DNA of 64,000 bases. Origin: Lysobacter sp. cf310. Its GTDB lineage: Bacteria > Pseudomonadota > Gammaproteobacteria > Xanthomonadales > Xanthomonadaceae. Within the stretch, counting starts at the first letter, position 1; each line of letters opens with the position of its first letter. Location of the stretch: contig NZ_FOSS01000002.1 of NCBI RefSeq assembly GCF_900114355.1, forward strand, positions 449,491 to 513,490, given 5' to 3'. Positions 8,596 through 19,762 of the stretch are shown one piece after another. The notes beneath the pieces were generated by a model. The model was not told the origin of the DNA. It did no database searches and was given only the letters and a program-made list of their open reading frames with translations. Made by a program: the position numbers and the translations under genes.

Positions 8596-9681
8596 ATGCC
8601 CATTTGGATCTCCCAGCCTGCCGACCTGCAGGAATATTTCGCCTCCCGGCCCGCGCGCATCGGCCTGGACACCGAGTTCATCCGCGAACGCACCTACTGG
8701 CCGCAGCTGGCGCTGGTGCAGATCGCGGTCGGCGACGAGATCCTGCTGGTCGACCCGCTCAAGCCTGGCATCGCCGAAGCGCTGGCGCCGATCCTGGCCG
8801 ACACCACCATCCTCAAGATCATGCACAGCGCCAGCGAAGACCTGGTCGCGTTCATGCATGCCTGCAAGGTCGTGCCCAAGCCGCTGTTCGACACCCAGCA
8901 GGCCGCTGCGCTGGCCGGCATCGGCGGCGGCCTGGGCTATCAGAAGCTGGTCGAACAGCTCACCGGCGTGACCCTGGCCAAGGGCGAGACGCGCTCGGAC
9001 TGGCTGCGCCGCCCGCTGTCGCCCGCGCAGCTGGAATACGCCGCCGACGACGTGCGTCACCTGTTCGCCATGCACGACGCGCTCGACGGCCAGCTCGGCC
9101 AGCTCGGCCGCCGCGAGTGGCTGGCCGAAGACGCCCAGCGCACCGTCCACAACGCCGAACACGAAGGCCTGGAACGCTGGCCGCACCTGAGCATGCGCAG
9201 CGCCCAGTTCCTCGACCGCAACGCCCAGCGCCGCCTGCTGCGCCTGCTGCGCTGGCGCGACGCCTACGCGCGCGACCACGACCGCCCGCGCAGCTGGATT
9301 CTCGACAACGAACTCGCCGTCGCGATCGCGCGCGCCAACCCGGCCGACCGCGACCTGCTGCAAGCGCAGCTCGACGCCCACCCCAAAGCCCCGCGCAAGC
9401 TCGGCGACGCGGTCTGGACCGCCTTGAGCACCCCGCTGCCCGACGAAGACCAGGCCCCCGACGCCGCGCTCGGCGAAACCCGCGACAAACAGCGCCTGCG
9501 CAAGCTGCAGGACGTGGTCGCCGCGCGCAGCGCCGAACTCGGCCTGCCCGACGGCGTACTCGCCTCGCGGCGCTGGCTGGAGTCCCTGCTCGACCACGGC
9601 GACTGGCCCGACGCCCTCTCCGGCTGGCGCCGCGCCGCCCTCGAACCCGGCCTGGCCCCGCTGCTGGCCGCGCAGGACTAG
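8596..9681 (+). CDS. rnd: Ribonuclease D
   Basis: 361 residues; a 3'-5' exoribonuclease that trims tRNA and other small RNA precursors. The DEDDy active site is complete: Asp25 and Glu27 in GLDTEF, Asp82 in HSASEDL, and Tyr148/Asp152 in YAADDVRHL. An HRDC domain follows (about 210-290, around LRLLRWRDAYARDHDRPRSW), as in E. coli RNase D (375 residues). It is divergent from the lipoprotein gene, with 157 bases between starts, and a tRNA gene, a natural substrate class, lies 37 bases downstream. Confidence 0.96.
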   Translation: MPIWISQPADLQEYFASRPARIGLDTEFIRERTYWPQLALVQIAVGDEILLVDPLKPGIAEALAPILADTTILKIMHSASEDLVAFMHACKVVPKPLFDTQQAAALAGIGGGLGYQKLVEQLTGVTLAKGETRSDWLRRPLSPAQLEYAADDVRHLFAMHDALDGQLGQLGRREWLAEDAQRTVHNAEHEGLERWPHLSMRSAQFLDRNAQRRLLRLLRWRDAYARDHDRPRSWILDNELAVAIARANPADRDLLQAQLDAHPKAPRKLGDAVWTALSTPLPDEDQAPDAALGETRDKQRLRKLQDVVAARSAELGLPDGVLASRRWLESLLDHGDWPDALSGWRRAALEPGLAPLLAAQD

Positions 9682-9718
9682 CGCCCTCGCCAGCGGGCCG
9701 TTACACTTTTAAGCACGT

Positions 9719-9794
<76 letters not shown>

Positions 9795-9817
9795 CTCATC
9801 CAGCCTTGGAAGCCTCG

Positions 9818-9842
9818 GAAAGCCCGCCTTTCCGGGGCTTTC
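9818..9842 (+). terminator. Terminator-like hairpin after tRNA-Ala
   Basis: An 8-bp stem, GAAAGCCC (9818-9825) and GGGCTTTC (9835-9842), about 23 bases after the tRNA. The following T-tract is poor (TTTCTCG). Confidence 0.55.
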
Positions 9843-9949
9843 TCGCGTTGGGGCCGCAGGTCGCATCCTGAGCGTTTCGACATCATTGATGCGCAGGCGG
9901 CACGACCCGGTGTCTGTTCCTGCGGCCAAGCGCGGGGCTCGTGGCGCGA

Positions 9950-10615
9950 TCAGGCAGGCTGGTAGTCGTCCAGATAGACCGGCGGCAGATCCCGCGCCTG
10001 CTGCATCCACTCGTTCACGGACGGTCGCTGCAACAGGCGCGACGCCCACTGTTCGCTCAGGGGGTAGGCGCTCAAATCCGGCCCATGCGCCAGCAAGCGG
10101 ATGACCGTAGGCACGAAAGCCAGATCGGCCAGCGACAGGTCTCCCGTCAGCCATGGCCCGCCACCGCGCTTAAGAGTGGATTCCCAGGCCGCCGCGATGC
10201 GCTCTGTTTGGGCTTGCTCGTCCTCGGTCATCGCACGGCGTTCCGGATAGAACGCGCTTTCGAACGACAGCCGCGCACACAGGCCCGACAGCCCGGAATG
10301 TTGCCAGGCCAGCAAAGAGCGTGCGATGGCGCGGATCACGGGATCGGAGGGCAGCAGCCGCCCCCCGGAGCGGTCGTTGGCGTACTCCATGATCGCCAAG
10401 GAATCGAAGATCGCGTGGTCGCCGTCGACCAGAACCGGAACAGCGCCGGGAGGCGAGAACGCCTGAATACGCGCAAGGTTCTCGAAGCGCTGAGGCACGC
10501 GGATATCGACGATGTGTTCCTCGAAGTCGACCTGCGCTTCCCTGAGTGCAAGCCATGCGCGAAAGGCCCAGCTCGAGGCGTTCCGCGTGCCCGAATACAG
10601 AATCCGACTCACCAT
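9950..10615 (-). CDS. Glutathione S-transferase family protein
   Basis: 221 residues from the ATG at 10615. The N-terminal thioredoxin fold starts RILYSGTRNASSWAFRAWLAL, with the cis-proline region GAVPVLVDGDHAIFDSLAIMEYAND (glutathione-binding Asp-Ser). The C-terminal helical domain contains LSLADLAFVPTV, the usual N-capping box (D in SLADLAF). GSTs of this type conjugate or isomerise electrophiles in the cytoplasm; the substrate cannot be read. GGAGG is only two bases before ATG 10615 and five before a GTG at 10612, which may be the true start; a longer frame reaches 10651. It is convergent with the tRNA region and has no operon partners. Confidence 0.85.
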   Translation of the reverse strand: MVSRILYSGTRNASSWAFRAWLALREAQVDFEEHIVDIRVPQRFENLARIQAFSPPGAVPVLVDGDHAIFDSLAIMEYANDRSGGRLLPSDPVIRAIARSLLAWQHSGLSGLCARLSFESAFYPERRAMTEDEQAQTERIAAAWESTLKRGGGPWLTGDLSLADLAFVPTVIRLLAHGPDLSAYPLSEQWASRLLQRPSVNEWMQQARDLPPVYLDDYQPA

Positions 10616-10820
10616 TTCCTCCAACCTGACGGCTGCGTAATGCAAGGACATGTCACGGCCGCGGAGTGTGGCATACGGAAACGCAGGCGTCAGAGCGCCT
10701 GAGGATTGAACCGCATCCTCGGCGAATCGACGCCACCGAAGTCGCTACGCGGTTCGGCTTGACTCGGGCGTAGGCACCGAAGACCTTATGCGTCCAGCCC
10801 GAATCCACCGGAGAACGGCC

Positions 10821-11171
10821 ATGCGTCTGGACAAAGTCTTCGCGATCAAGTTTTCGGGCTTGTACCCGCTCTACATCAAGAAGGCCGAATCCAAGGGCCG
10901 CTCGAAAGACGAGGTCGACCAGGTCATCTGTTGGTTGGCGGGCTACAGTCCGCAAGGCCTGCAACAGCAGATCGGGTCCGAGAACGACCTGGAGACCTTC
11001 TTCGCCCAAGCGCCGAAGTTCAATCCCAATGCCTCGCTCATCAAGGGCGTGGTCTGCGGCATCCGGGTCGAGGATGTCGAGCACCCGCTCATGCAGAAGA
11101 TCCGCTATCTGGACAAGCTCATCGATGAGCTTGCCAAGGGCAAAGCGCTGGACAAGATTCTGCGCAAGTGA
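10821..11171 (+). CDS. DUF2200 family protein
   Basis: 116 residues beginning [19 protein letters not shown], with GGAG about 7 bases before ATG 10821; an earlier ATG (10788) adds 11 poorly matched residues. It is conserved over its full length with DUF2200: [19 protein letters not shown], then a Phe/Asn-rich centre ([17 protein letters not shown]), and [19 protein letters not shown]. No function is established for this family. No signal peptide or membrane segment is seen. It is a single gene with its own leader. Confidence 0.85.
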   Translation: MRLDKVFAIKFSGLYPLYIKKAESKGRSKDEVDQVICWLAGYSPQGLQQQIGSENDLETFFAQAPKFNPNASLIKGVVCGIRVEDVEHPLMQKIRYLDKLIDELAKGKALDKILRK

Positions 11172-11425
11172 CTCGCTCGTGCACTGCGCCGTTTGCAAAA
11201 CGGGCCGGCGCAACGATCTGGTCGACCTCACATAGCTGGAAAGCGATGCACGAACGCCGTGGTCGCCGGCAGCGTCTCCGCATGTCCTTCAGGACCGGAT
11301 CATGGCGCCGGCGCTCGACCCCGTGCCCCCACACCGTCCTGCTTTCGAGCTTATCTTTCAGTGCGTTACACTCGTCGCTGTGATTTTTCTGCGTTCCGGA
11401 AACCCTTGTTTCATGAGGCCTCGCG

Positions 11426-11944
11426 ATGCCCGGTGACAAGCTCCGATCCCGCAAAGATGGCCCGGTCGGCGAATCCGCTGCCACCGCGGGAGATCGCGAC
11501 CTCGCACCCGCGAGCAACGCAGCCGTCTCCCCCACCCACCTCCGCGACCTCGCCCGCCTGCGCCGCGTCCGCGATCGCATCGATCGCGAATACGCGCAGC
11601 CACTGGACGTGGAAGCGCTCGCGCGCGGGGTGCATATGTCGGGTGGGCATCTGAGTCGGGAGTTTCGCGCGGCGTACGGGGAGTCGCCGTATAGCTATCT
11701 GATGACGCGGCGGATCGAGCGGGCGATGGCGTTGCTGCGGGTCGGCGAGATGAGCGTGACCGAGGTCTGTTTCGCGGTCGGGTGTTCGTCGCTGGGGACC
11801 TTCAGCACCCGCTTCACCGAGCTGGTGGGGGTGTCGCCCAGCGTGTATCGGCGCGAGGCGGCGGCCGCCACCGAGGGGATGCCGGCGTGCGTGGCCAAAC
11901 AAGTGACCAGACCGATCAGGAATCGAGAAGCGCCGGGCGACTAG
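11426..11944 (+). CDS. Short AraC-family transcriptional regulator
   Basis: 172 residues, essentially only a double helix-turn-helix AraC domain (about 45-140): YAQPLDVEALARGVHMSGGH (first HTH) and LRVGEMSVTEVCFAVGCSSL (second HTH), followed by FSTRFTELVGVSPSVYR, the family signature. It lacks an N-terminal ligand-binding domain and so resembles MarA/SoxS-like regulators controlled by their own level. It is 43 bases upstream of a VOC-family gene on the same strand, a common pairing in which the regulator controls the downstream genes. Confidence 0.85.
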   Translation: MPGDKLRSRKDGPVGESAATAGDRDLAPASNAAVSPTHLRDLARLRRVRDRIDREYAQPLDVEALARGVHMSGGHLSREFRAAYGESPYSYLMTRRIERAMALLRVGEMSVTEVCFAVGCSSLGTFSTRFTELVGVSPSVYRREAAAATEGMPACVAKQVTRPIRNREAPGD

Positions 11945-11987
11945 GCGCGGCTAGCATGACGGCTCCTACCCACACCGCAGGACTGCC

Positions 11988-12398
11988 ATGAACCTCAGCA
12001 TTCACTCCAGCTTTCTCGCCCACACCGATCCGGAGGCCTCGCTGGCCTTCTACCGCGACGCCCTGGGCTTCGAGGTCCGCAAGGACGTGGGCTACCAAGG
12101 CTTGCGCTGGATCACGGTAGGCCCGGTCGGGCAGCCCGATACTTCGATCGTGCTGTACCCGCCCAGCGCTACGCCGGGGGTCACCGAGGAGGAGCGGCGC
12201 GTCATCGCCGAAATGATGGCCAAGGGCACCTACGCCATGATCATCCTGGCCAGTCCGGACCTGGATGCGACCTTCGACCGCGTGCAGGCCACCGGCGCCG
12301 AGGTGATCCACGAGCCGACGGTGCAGCCCTACGGCGTGCGCGACTGCGCGTTCCGCGACCCCGCCGGCAATCACGTCCGCATCAACGAAGTGCGCTGA
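11988..12398 (+). CDS. VOC superfamily (glyoxalase/bleomycin-resistance-like) protein
   Basis: 136 residues with two beta-alpha-beta-beta-beta modules. The first begins NLSIHSSFLAHTDPEASLAFY with FYRDALGFEVR. The second ends with VQPYGVRDCAFRDPAGNHVRI, whose pattern is typical of glyoxalase/dioxygenase-like proteins. His6 and His17 and an acidic residue near the C-terminal IN motif are potential metal ligands. The substrate is unknown. It is placed between an AraC regulator and a small membrane protein, in a row of plus-strand genes that ends in a UvrA-like ATPase. Confidence 0.82.
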   Translation: MNLSIHSSFLAHTDPEASLAFYRDALGFEVRKDVGYQGLRWITVGPVGQPDTSIVLYPPSATPGVTEEERRVIAEMMAKGTYAMIILASPDLDATFDRVQATGAEVIHEPTVQPYGVRDCAFRDPAGNHVRINEVR

Positions 12399-12487
12399 AG
12401 CATTCGCTTTCGATGTTCGCAACCGCCCCGGGGTAACGGCCGGCCGCTCGCCGCATTCTGGGGCGCCCATCGTCAAAGGAGCTCTGC

Positions 12488-12706
12488 ATGAATCAGTGGA
12501 TACGGCAGTTCCACCGTTGGATGTCGATGATCTTCACGCTGTCCGTGATCGCGACGTTTATCGCCTTGGCGCAGAAGCAGCCGCTGGTCTGGGTGTCCTA
12601 CGTGCCACTGGCGCCGTTGGCCCTGTTGCTGATCACGGGCGTGTACCTGTTCGCGTTGCCGTACCTGAGCAAGTGGCGCAGGCGCTCCGGCGCCGGCCAG
12701 ACCTGA
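12488..12706 (+). CDS. Small two-TM membrane protein
   Basis: 72 residues, two hydrophobic helices (about 12-29 and 34-58), a basic C-terminal tail (KWRRRSGAGQ), and GGAG just upstream of the ATG (AAAGGAGCTCTGC). No cysteines or recognised domain. It resembles small membrane proteins often found beside VOC genes, but no name can be given. A cytoplasmic basic tail with both termini inside is predicted. Confidence 0.7.
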   Translation: MNQWIRQFHRWMSMIFTLSVIATFIALAQKQPLVWVSYVPLAPLALLLITGVYLFALPYLSKWRRRSGAGQT

Positions 12707-12871
12707 TCGCAGCGGGCGCGCCCCAGGCCGCGCCCGAACTCCCGGCCGCGCCGCCCGCCCCGCGGGTGGCGCTGGCCTCCCCCGCGCCGCTACCCTGCCC
12801 CAGCCCCGCTCCGGCGTTGCCCGGGTACGCGGTCTGTCGGCCCGGCCCCCTATCGCACCAGGAGATGTCCC

Positions 12872-13321
12872 ATGACCGCGAAGAAGAAAGCTGCCGCAAG
12901 CACCAGCCCGTCCAAGGCCTTCTCGGCCGAAGAGCGCGCCGCGATGAAGGAGCGCGCCAAGGAATTGAAGGCCGCCGCCAGCAAGGCCGAGAGCGAAAAG
13001 GACCTGATCGCCAAGATCGGGGAGATGCCGCCGGCCGATCGCGCCATCGCCAAGAAGCTGCATGCGATCGTCACCGATGTCGCGCCCGACCTGTTCCCCA
13101 AGACCTGGTACGGCATGCCCGCCTACGCCAACGACGATGGCAAGATCCTGTGCTTCCTCCAGGCAGCGTCCAAGTTCGGCAGCCGCTATGCGACGTTCGG
13201 TTTCAACGACGTCGCCCAGCTCGACGACGGCGAGATGTGGCCCACCGCGTTCGCGCTGAAGTCGCTGGACGCCGCCGAGGAAAAGAAGATCCGCGCGCTG
13301 CTGAAGAAGGCGCTGGGCTGA
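12872..13321 (+). CDS. DUF1801/YdhG-like protein
   Basis: 149 residues. A lysine/alanine-rich N-terminus (about 1-55, probably helical) precedes a DUF1801-like fold with MPPADRAIAKKLHAIV, TWYGMPAYAN and GKILCFLQAASKFGSRYATFGF. This family includes YdhG/YjbR-like small cytoplasmic proteins without known activity. It ends only four bases before the UvrA-like gene, so the two are almost certainly co-translated. Confidence 0.8.
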   Translation: MTAKKKAAASTSPSKAFSAEERAAMKERAKELKAAASKAESEKDLIAKIGEMPPADRAIAKKLHAIVTDVAPDLFPKTWYGMPAYANDDGKILCFLQAASKFGSRYATFGFNDVAQLDDGEMWPTAFALKSLDAAEEKKIRALLKKALG

Positions 13322-13325
13322 GCCG

Positions 13326-15731
<2,406 letters not shown>

Positions 15732-16038
15732 TCGCCGCGCGCGTCCGTATCGCATTCGCCCCCGGCAGCCGACGGCTCCGGGGCAGAGCGCAGCCGCAGT
15801 CGCGCAGCGCAACGTGGCGCCGGGAATCGGGCAGACGCAGCGGCGTGCGATTTCCTCAGCTCGAACCCTACGTCGAAACCGCCGCGCGGTAACCGTCGCC
15901 ACGCATAGTCCTTATGCGGTTTCATGACAGCGGCCGCACGCGCGAATGTGGGATACAACGCGGCTTTATGCCCGGGATTCCGTGACAGAATCCGGCGGCT
16001 TGGGGAGCCGCGAGCGCGCGGCGTGAGGGCAAGGCCGC
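15732..16038. other. Intergenic region between the UvrA-like gene and multicopper oxidase
   Basis: No coding sequence. A nested GC-rich hairpin at about 15758-15785 (inner stem AGCCG-A-CGGCT within GCCCC/GGGGC) could end the UvrA-like transcript but lacks a U-tract. The last 120 bases should hold the promoter of the oxidase gene; no clear -35/-10 pair was identified. Confidence 0.5.
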
Positions 16039-17694
16039 ATGACTGACACCACGCGTCGTCGCCTGTTCGTCGGCTTGGCCGCCACGGCCGCCGTGGTGGC
16101 CGCGACGCCCTGGCTGTTCCAGCGTCGGCGCGAGCACGACCACGCCATGAACCCGACGGCGCCGGAATCGCATACGGGCCCCGGCCTGCCCAACGCGCAA
16201 CCGTTCCAGACACCGCTGCGCCTGCCCGGCCGCGAAGGCCTGTTCGCGGAAGTCGCCTTGTCCGCGCCGCTGGCCTTGAGCGCGCGCGCGGCGTCGTTCC
16301 CGATCTTCGCCGGCAAGCCGACGCCGGTCTGGCACTACGCCGGCAGCGTCGAGGGGCGCGCCGTCGCCAATCCCCTGTTGCGCGCCGCTCAGGGCGACCG
16401 CGTCGAAGTCGCGCTCGCCAACGAGCTGGCCGAAGCCACCACTATCCACTGGCACGGCCTGAGCATCGACGAAGCCAACGACGGCAGCGGCCTGCATCCG
16501 GTCGCGGCCGGCGCACGCAGAACGTACCGCTACACGATCGACAACCGCGCCGGCCTGTACTGGTATCACGCGCATCCGCACGAGCGCACCGGCCTGCAGC
16601 TGCAGCGCGGCCTGGCCGGCCTGCTGCGGGTCGAGGACGCGGAGGATCGCGCCCTGGGCGAACGCCTGGGCCTGCGCTGGGGCGAGCGCGACCTGCCCTT
16701 GTTCATCGCCGACAAGCAGGTCGACGCCGACAACGCCATCGTCTATCGCATCGGCGCCGACGACTGGATCGGCAATCGCGTGCTGGTGAACTGGACGCCC
16801 GAGCCCTTCCTGGAAGTGCTGCCCGCGCTGTACCGCCTGCGCCTGGTCAACGGCTGCAATGCGCGCATGCTGCGGATCGCGTTCGACCATCAGGGCCAGA
16901 CGCTGCCGTTCCGACTGATCGGCACCGACGGCGGCTTGCTGGCGCAGGCCTGGAACATGGACGACGTGTTCCTGGCGCCGGCGCAGCGCATCGACGTCCT
17001 GGTCGACTTCGGCGCCTTGCCGGCCGGCGCGCGCGTGCTGCTGCGCAGCCTGGAATACGTGGCGATGGAGAACGAAGACGAATCCGGCGCGTTCGCGCCC
17101 GACCCCATGGGCGACCATCCGGGCGCGGCGCCGATGGGCGATGCGCTGGACCTGATGCAGTTCTGCGTGGCCGCGTGCAGCGACGGCCAGCGCCGCCAGG
17201 CCAAGGTGGCGTCGGCCAATGTGCCGGCCGCGCTGAGCGCGCTGCCCGCGCCGCCGGACACCGCGGGCTGGCCGGTGCGGCCGATCCGTTTGCGCATGGA
17301 CAGCGACGGCACCTGGTTCATCAACGACTGGAACTACCACCAGGTCGGCCACGCGCCGGTCTTCAACGTCAAGCGCGGCAGTCGCGAGGTCTGGGAAATC
17401 CGCAACAACATGACCAGCATGCCGCACCCGATCCATCTGCACGGATTCCAGTTCCGCGTGGTCTCGCGCAGCATCAGCCCGCCCGACGTGCGCAGCCGCA
17501 AAGTCGCGCCGCAGGGCCTGGGGCCGCAGGACCTGGGACTGAGCGACACCGTCGTGGTCTGGCCCGGCGAGATCGTACGCATCGCGATCGACTTCTCGCA
17601 GCCCTACTCCGGCACCCAGCGCTACATGCTCCATTGCCACAATCTGGAACACGAGGACATGGGCATGATGGTGAGCTTCGCCGTCGAGGATTGA
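16039..17694 (+). CDS. Multicopper oxidase, Tat-exported
   Basis: 551 residues. The start MTDTTRRRLFVGLAATAA is a twin-arginine signal, so the folded enzyme is exported to the periplasm. Copper ligands are all present: HWHG (His137, His139), WYHAH (177, 179), HPIHLHG (463, 466, 468) and HCHNLEHEDM (Cys533 for type 1 copper with axial Met542, 532 and 534 for the trinuclear centre). Three cupredoxin domains are implied. The family ranges from laccase and CueO to bilirubin oxidase; an ASFPIFAGKPTPVWHYAG opening resembles CotA/bilirubin-oxidase-like enzymes. No methionine-rich insert of CueO type is seen. The FKBP gene follows after 53 bases. Confidence 0.9.
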   Translation: MTDTTRRRLFVGLAATAAVVAATPWLFQRRREHDHAMNPTAPESHTGPGLPNAQPFQTPLRLPGREGLFAEVALSAPLALSARAASFPIFAGKPTPVWHYAGSVEGRAVANPLLRAAQGDRVEVALANELAEATTIHWHGLSIDEANDGSGLHPVAAGARRTYRYTIDNRAGLYWYHAHPHERTGLQLQRGLAGLLRVEDAEDRALGERLGLRWGERDLPLFIADKQVDADNAIVYRIGADDWIGNRVLVNWTPEPFLEVLPALYRLRLVNGCNARMLRIAFDHQGQTLPFRLIGTDGGLLAQAWNMDDVFLAPAQRIDVLVDFGALPAGARVLLRSLEYVAMENEDESGAFAPDPMGDHPGAAPMGDALDLMQFCVAACSDGQRRQAKVASANVPAALSALPAPPDTAGWPVRPIRLRMDSDGTWFINDWNYHQVGHAPVFNVKRGSREVWEIRNNMTSMPHPIHLHGFQFRVVSRSISPPDVRSRKVAPQGLGPQDLGLSDTVVVWPGEIVRIAIDFSQPYSGTQRYMLHCHNLEHEDMGMMVSFAVED

Positions 17695-17747
17695 CGCGAA
17701 GCCGCGCACCGCCCATGCGACGTCCCCACTCCGTAGAGAGCCCCACC

Positions 17748-18476
17748 ATGAATCGTGCCGCCCACGTCTGCCTGCTCGCCTTGCTGCCCATCGCGCTGAG
17801 CGCCTGCCAGCCCAAAGGCGGCGATACGGCCGCGTCGCCGGACGCAGCGCCGCTGCGCCTGGACGACGCCCGCGCCAGGACCAGCTACATGGTCGGCCTG
17901 GACCTGGCCAAGCAGGTCGCGCCGGTGCGCGACGAGGTCGATATCGAGACCGTGGTGGCCGCCTTGCGCGCCGCTCATGCCGGCCGGAAGCCGCAGCTGG
18001 ACGAGGCCCAGATCGCGCAGATCCGCAAGGATTTCGTGCGCCAGCTGCAGGACAAGCGCAAGGCCGAGCAAGCGGTGCTGGCCAAGAAGAACCTCGAACG
18101 CGGCCGCGAATTCCTGGCCGAGAACGGCGCCAAGCCCGGCATCGTCAAGACCGCATCGGGCCTGCAGTATCAAATCGTACGCGATGCGAAGGGCGCCAAG
18201 CCGGACGCCGCGTCGACGGTACGGGTGAACTACATCGGCGCGGTGCTGGACGGCAAGGAATTCGAGAACACCTACGCGATCGATCACCCGTCCGAGTTTC
18301 CGCTCAGCCAGATCATGCCCGGCCTGCGCGAGGGCCTGATGCTGATGCCCACCGGCAGCAAGTACCGGTTCTGGATCCCGGCCGCGCAGGGCTACGGCGA
18401 AGTCGGCGTGCCCGGCCAGGTCGAGCCGAACGCGACCCTGGTGTTCGACGTCGAACTGCTGGAGATCGCCGGCTGA
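17748..18476 (+). CDS. FKBP-type peptidyl-prolyl isomerase lipoprotein (FkpA/Mip-like)
   Basis: 242 residues. A lipoprotein signal ends in LSAC with Cys20. An N-terminal dimerisation domain (about 38-125), largely alpha-helical, begins RTSYMVGLDLAKQV. The FKBP domain (about 135-240) contains VRVNYIGAVLDGKEFENTY, FPLSQIMPGLREGLMLMPTG and WIPAAQGYGEVG. It catalyses proline isomerisation and chaperones envelope proteins. The FKBP core differs from the consensus at FENTYAIDHPSEF (usual FDSS-x-RG-x-PA), so isomerase activity may be modest. It probably shares a transcript with the oxidase gene. Confidence 0.88.
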   Translation: MNRAAHVCLLALLPIALSACQPKGGDTAASPDAAPLRLDDARARTSYMVGLDLAKQVAPVRDEVDIETVVAALRAAHAGRKPQLDEAQIAQIRKDFVRQLQDKRKAEQAVLAKKNLERGREFLAENGAKPGIVKTASGLQYQIVRDAKGAKPDAASTVRVNYIGAVLDGKEFENTYAIDHPSEFPLSQIMPGLREGLMLMPTGSKYRFWIPAAQGYGEVGVPGQVEPNATLVFDVELLEIAG

Positions 18477-18497
18477 GGCGCGCGCCGTCGCGAGCGC

Positions 18498-19649
18498 TCA
18501 ATCCTCGGCGCTTGCGGGCTCGGTGAGCGGCAGGCGCCTGCCGTCCAGGGTGCCGCGGCTCAAGCGCCCGTTCTCCACGATCAGCAGCTCGCCGGACTCG
18601 CCGTTCTTGATGCTGCTGTCGACCGAGATCACCGCGCCGTCGAAATACAGGCCGACCGTCTTCATCGAGGTGTGGCCGACCACGATGCGCTTGACGCCGC
18701 TGCGGCGCAGGATCGCGTCCACGCGCGCCTGATCCAGCTGCGGGTCCTTGAAGTAGCCGCGGTACCAGATCGGGCTGGTCTTGCCGTTGTAGAGCCCGCT
18801 CAGCACCGGATCCTGCGACCACACCGCCTTGGGCGTGCCCAGCGAGGCGCGGTAGCGCGCATTGGCGTCGTTGCGATCCAGGCCCAGCGCCAGGTATTCC
18901 TCGGCGATGCCGCCGTGCACGAACAGCAGGTCGTCGATCTGCGCCATCACCGGCTTGCTGCGCAGCCAGCGCCCCAGCACGGTATCGGGGCCGTAGAGTT
19001 CCGGATAGGGCTTGCCGAGCAACGCCGCGTTGGTCTTGTAACCGTCGTTGACGTAGCGCAGGTCGTTGGCCAGCACCATGATCTCGTGGTTGCCCAGCAG
19101 CAGATGCACGCCGCCGCCGGCCTTGCGCGCCTGACGCTCCAGCTCGTAGATCAGCCACAGCGCCTGGTTCACCTGCGGGCCGCGGTCGAACACGTCGCCG
19201 ACGATGACCAGATGCCCCTTGCCGTAGCGCCACTCGTGGTATTGGTCGATGACGCCGTTGGCGCGCAACAGCTGCACCATGATCCCGTACTGGCCGTGCA
19301 CGTCGGACAGGGCCGCGATCCGCGACACGCCTTTAACCGGCGCGCCCGCGTCGGGCGTTGCCGGCGCCGAGACCTCGATCGCGCGCGGATAGCCGCATTC
19401 GGGCTTCACCTCGACCGGCCAGCGCGGGGCCGGGATCTTGCGCTCGACGAGCTTGCCGCCGCAGACCCAGCGCGCCGACACCTGGCCCGGCTCGTAGCTC
19501 AGATAGGGGCCGTCGTCCAACGCCGGCGCCGGCACCTCGACCTTGGTATCGGCGGGACGCGCCTGGCCGTCGCCGGCCTGCGCCTGCACGGCGCCCACGC
19601 AGGCCAGGCACGCGACCAAGGCCAGCATTCGTTGCGACAGCTTGCTCAT
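18498..19649 (-). CDS. Exported PPP-type (Shelph-like) metallophosphatase
   Basis: 383 residues with a Sec signal peptide (MSKLSQRMLALVACLACVGAVQAQA). It has the metal and catalytic blocks of the PPP/calcineurin-like fold: SDVHGQY (115-121), GDVFDRG (151-157), GNHEI (186-190) and a later VVGHTSMK with the histidine ligand. GDVFDRG and GNHE together match PPP-family Shewanella-like phosphatases rather than cyclic-nucleotide phosphodiesterases. A cysteine pair (WVCGG, PECGY) near the N-terminus may be oxidised in the periplasm. The substrate is unknown. The gene is convergent with the FKBP gene (21 bases between stops). Confidence 0.85.
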   Translation of the reverse strand: MSKLSQRMLALVACLACVGAVQAQAGDGQARPADTKVEVPAPALDDGPYLSYEPGQVSARWVCGGKLVERKIPAPRWPVEVKPECGYPRAIEVSAPATPDAGAPVKGVSRIAALSDVHGQYGIMVQLLRANGVIDQYHEWRYGKGHLVIVGDVFDRGPQVNQALWLIYELERQARKAGGGVHLLLGNHEIMVLANDLRYVNDGYKTNAALLGKPYPELYGPDTVLGRWLRSKPVMAQIDDLLFVHGGIAEEYLALGLDRNDANARYRASLGTPKAVWSQDPVLSGLYNGKTSPIWYRGYFKDPQLDQARVDAILRRSGVKRIVVGHTSMKTVGLYFDGAVISVDSSIKNGESGELLIVENGRLSRGTLDGRRLPLTEPASAED

Positions 19650-19721
19650 GCTTCGTCTTCCCGATTCGCCCGCTACGACCGCGCCCGTCGCCGAGGCGGC
19701 GCGCCATCCGATCCAAAGCGC

Positions 19722-19747
19722 ATGGGGCCCGGCGCACCGGGCCCCAT
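19722..19747 (-). terminator. Hairpin after the first TonB receptor gene
   Basis: A perfect 11-bp stem, ATGGGGCCCGG (19722-19732), loop CGCA and CCGGGCCCCAT (19737-19747), 15 bases past the minus-strand receptor stop. The U-tract after it on the minus strand is short (GCTTTGG). Confidence 0.65.
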
Positions 19748-19762
19748 CGCCAGCTTACGACC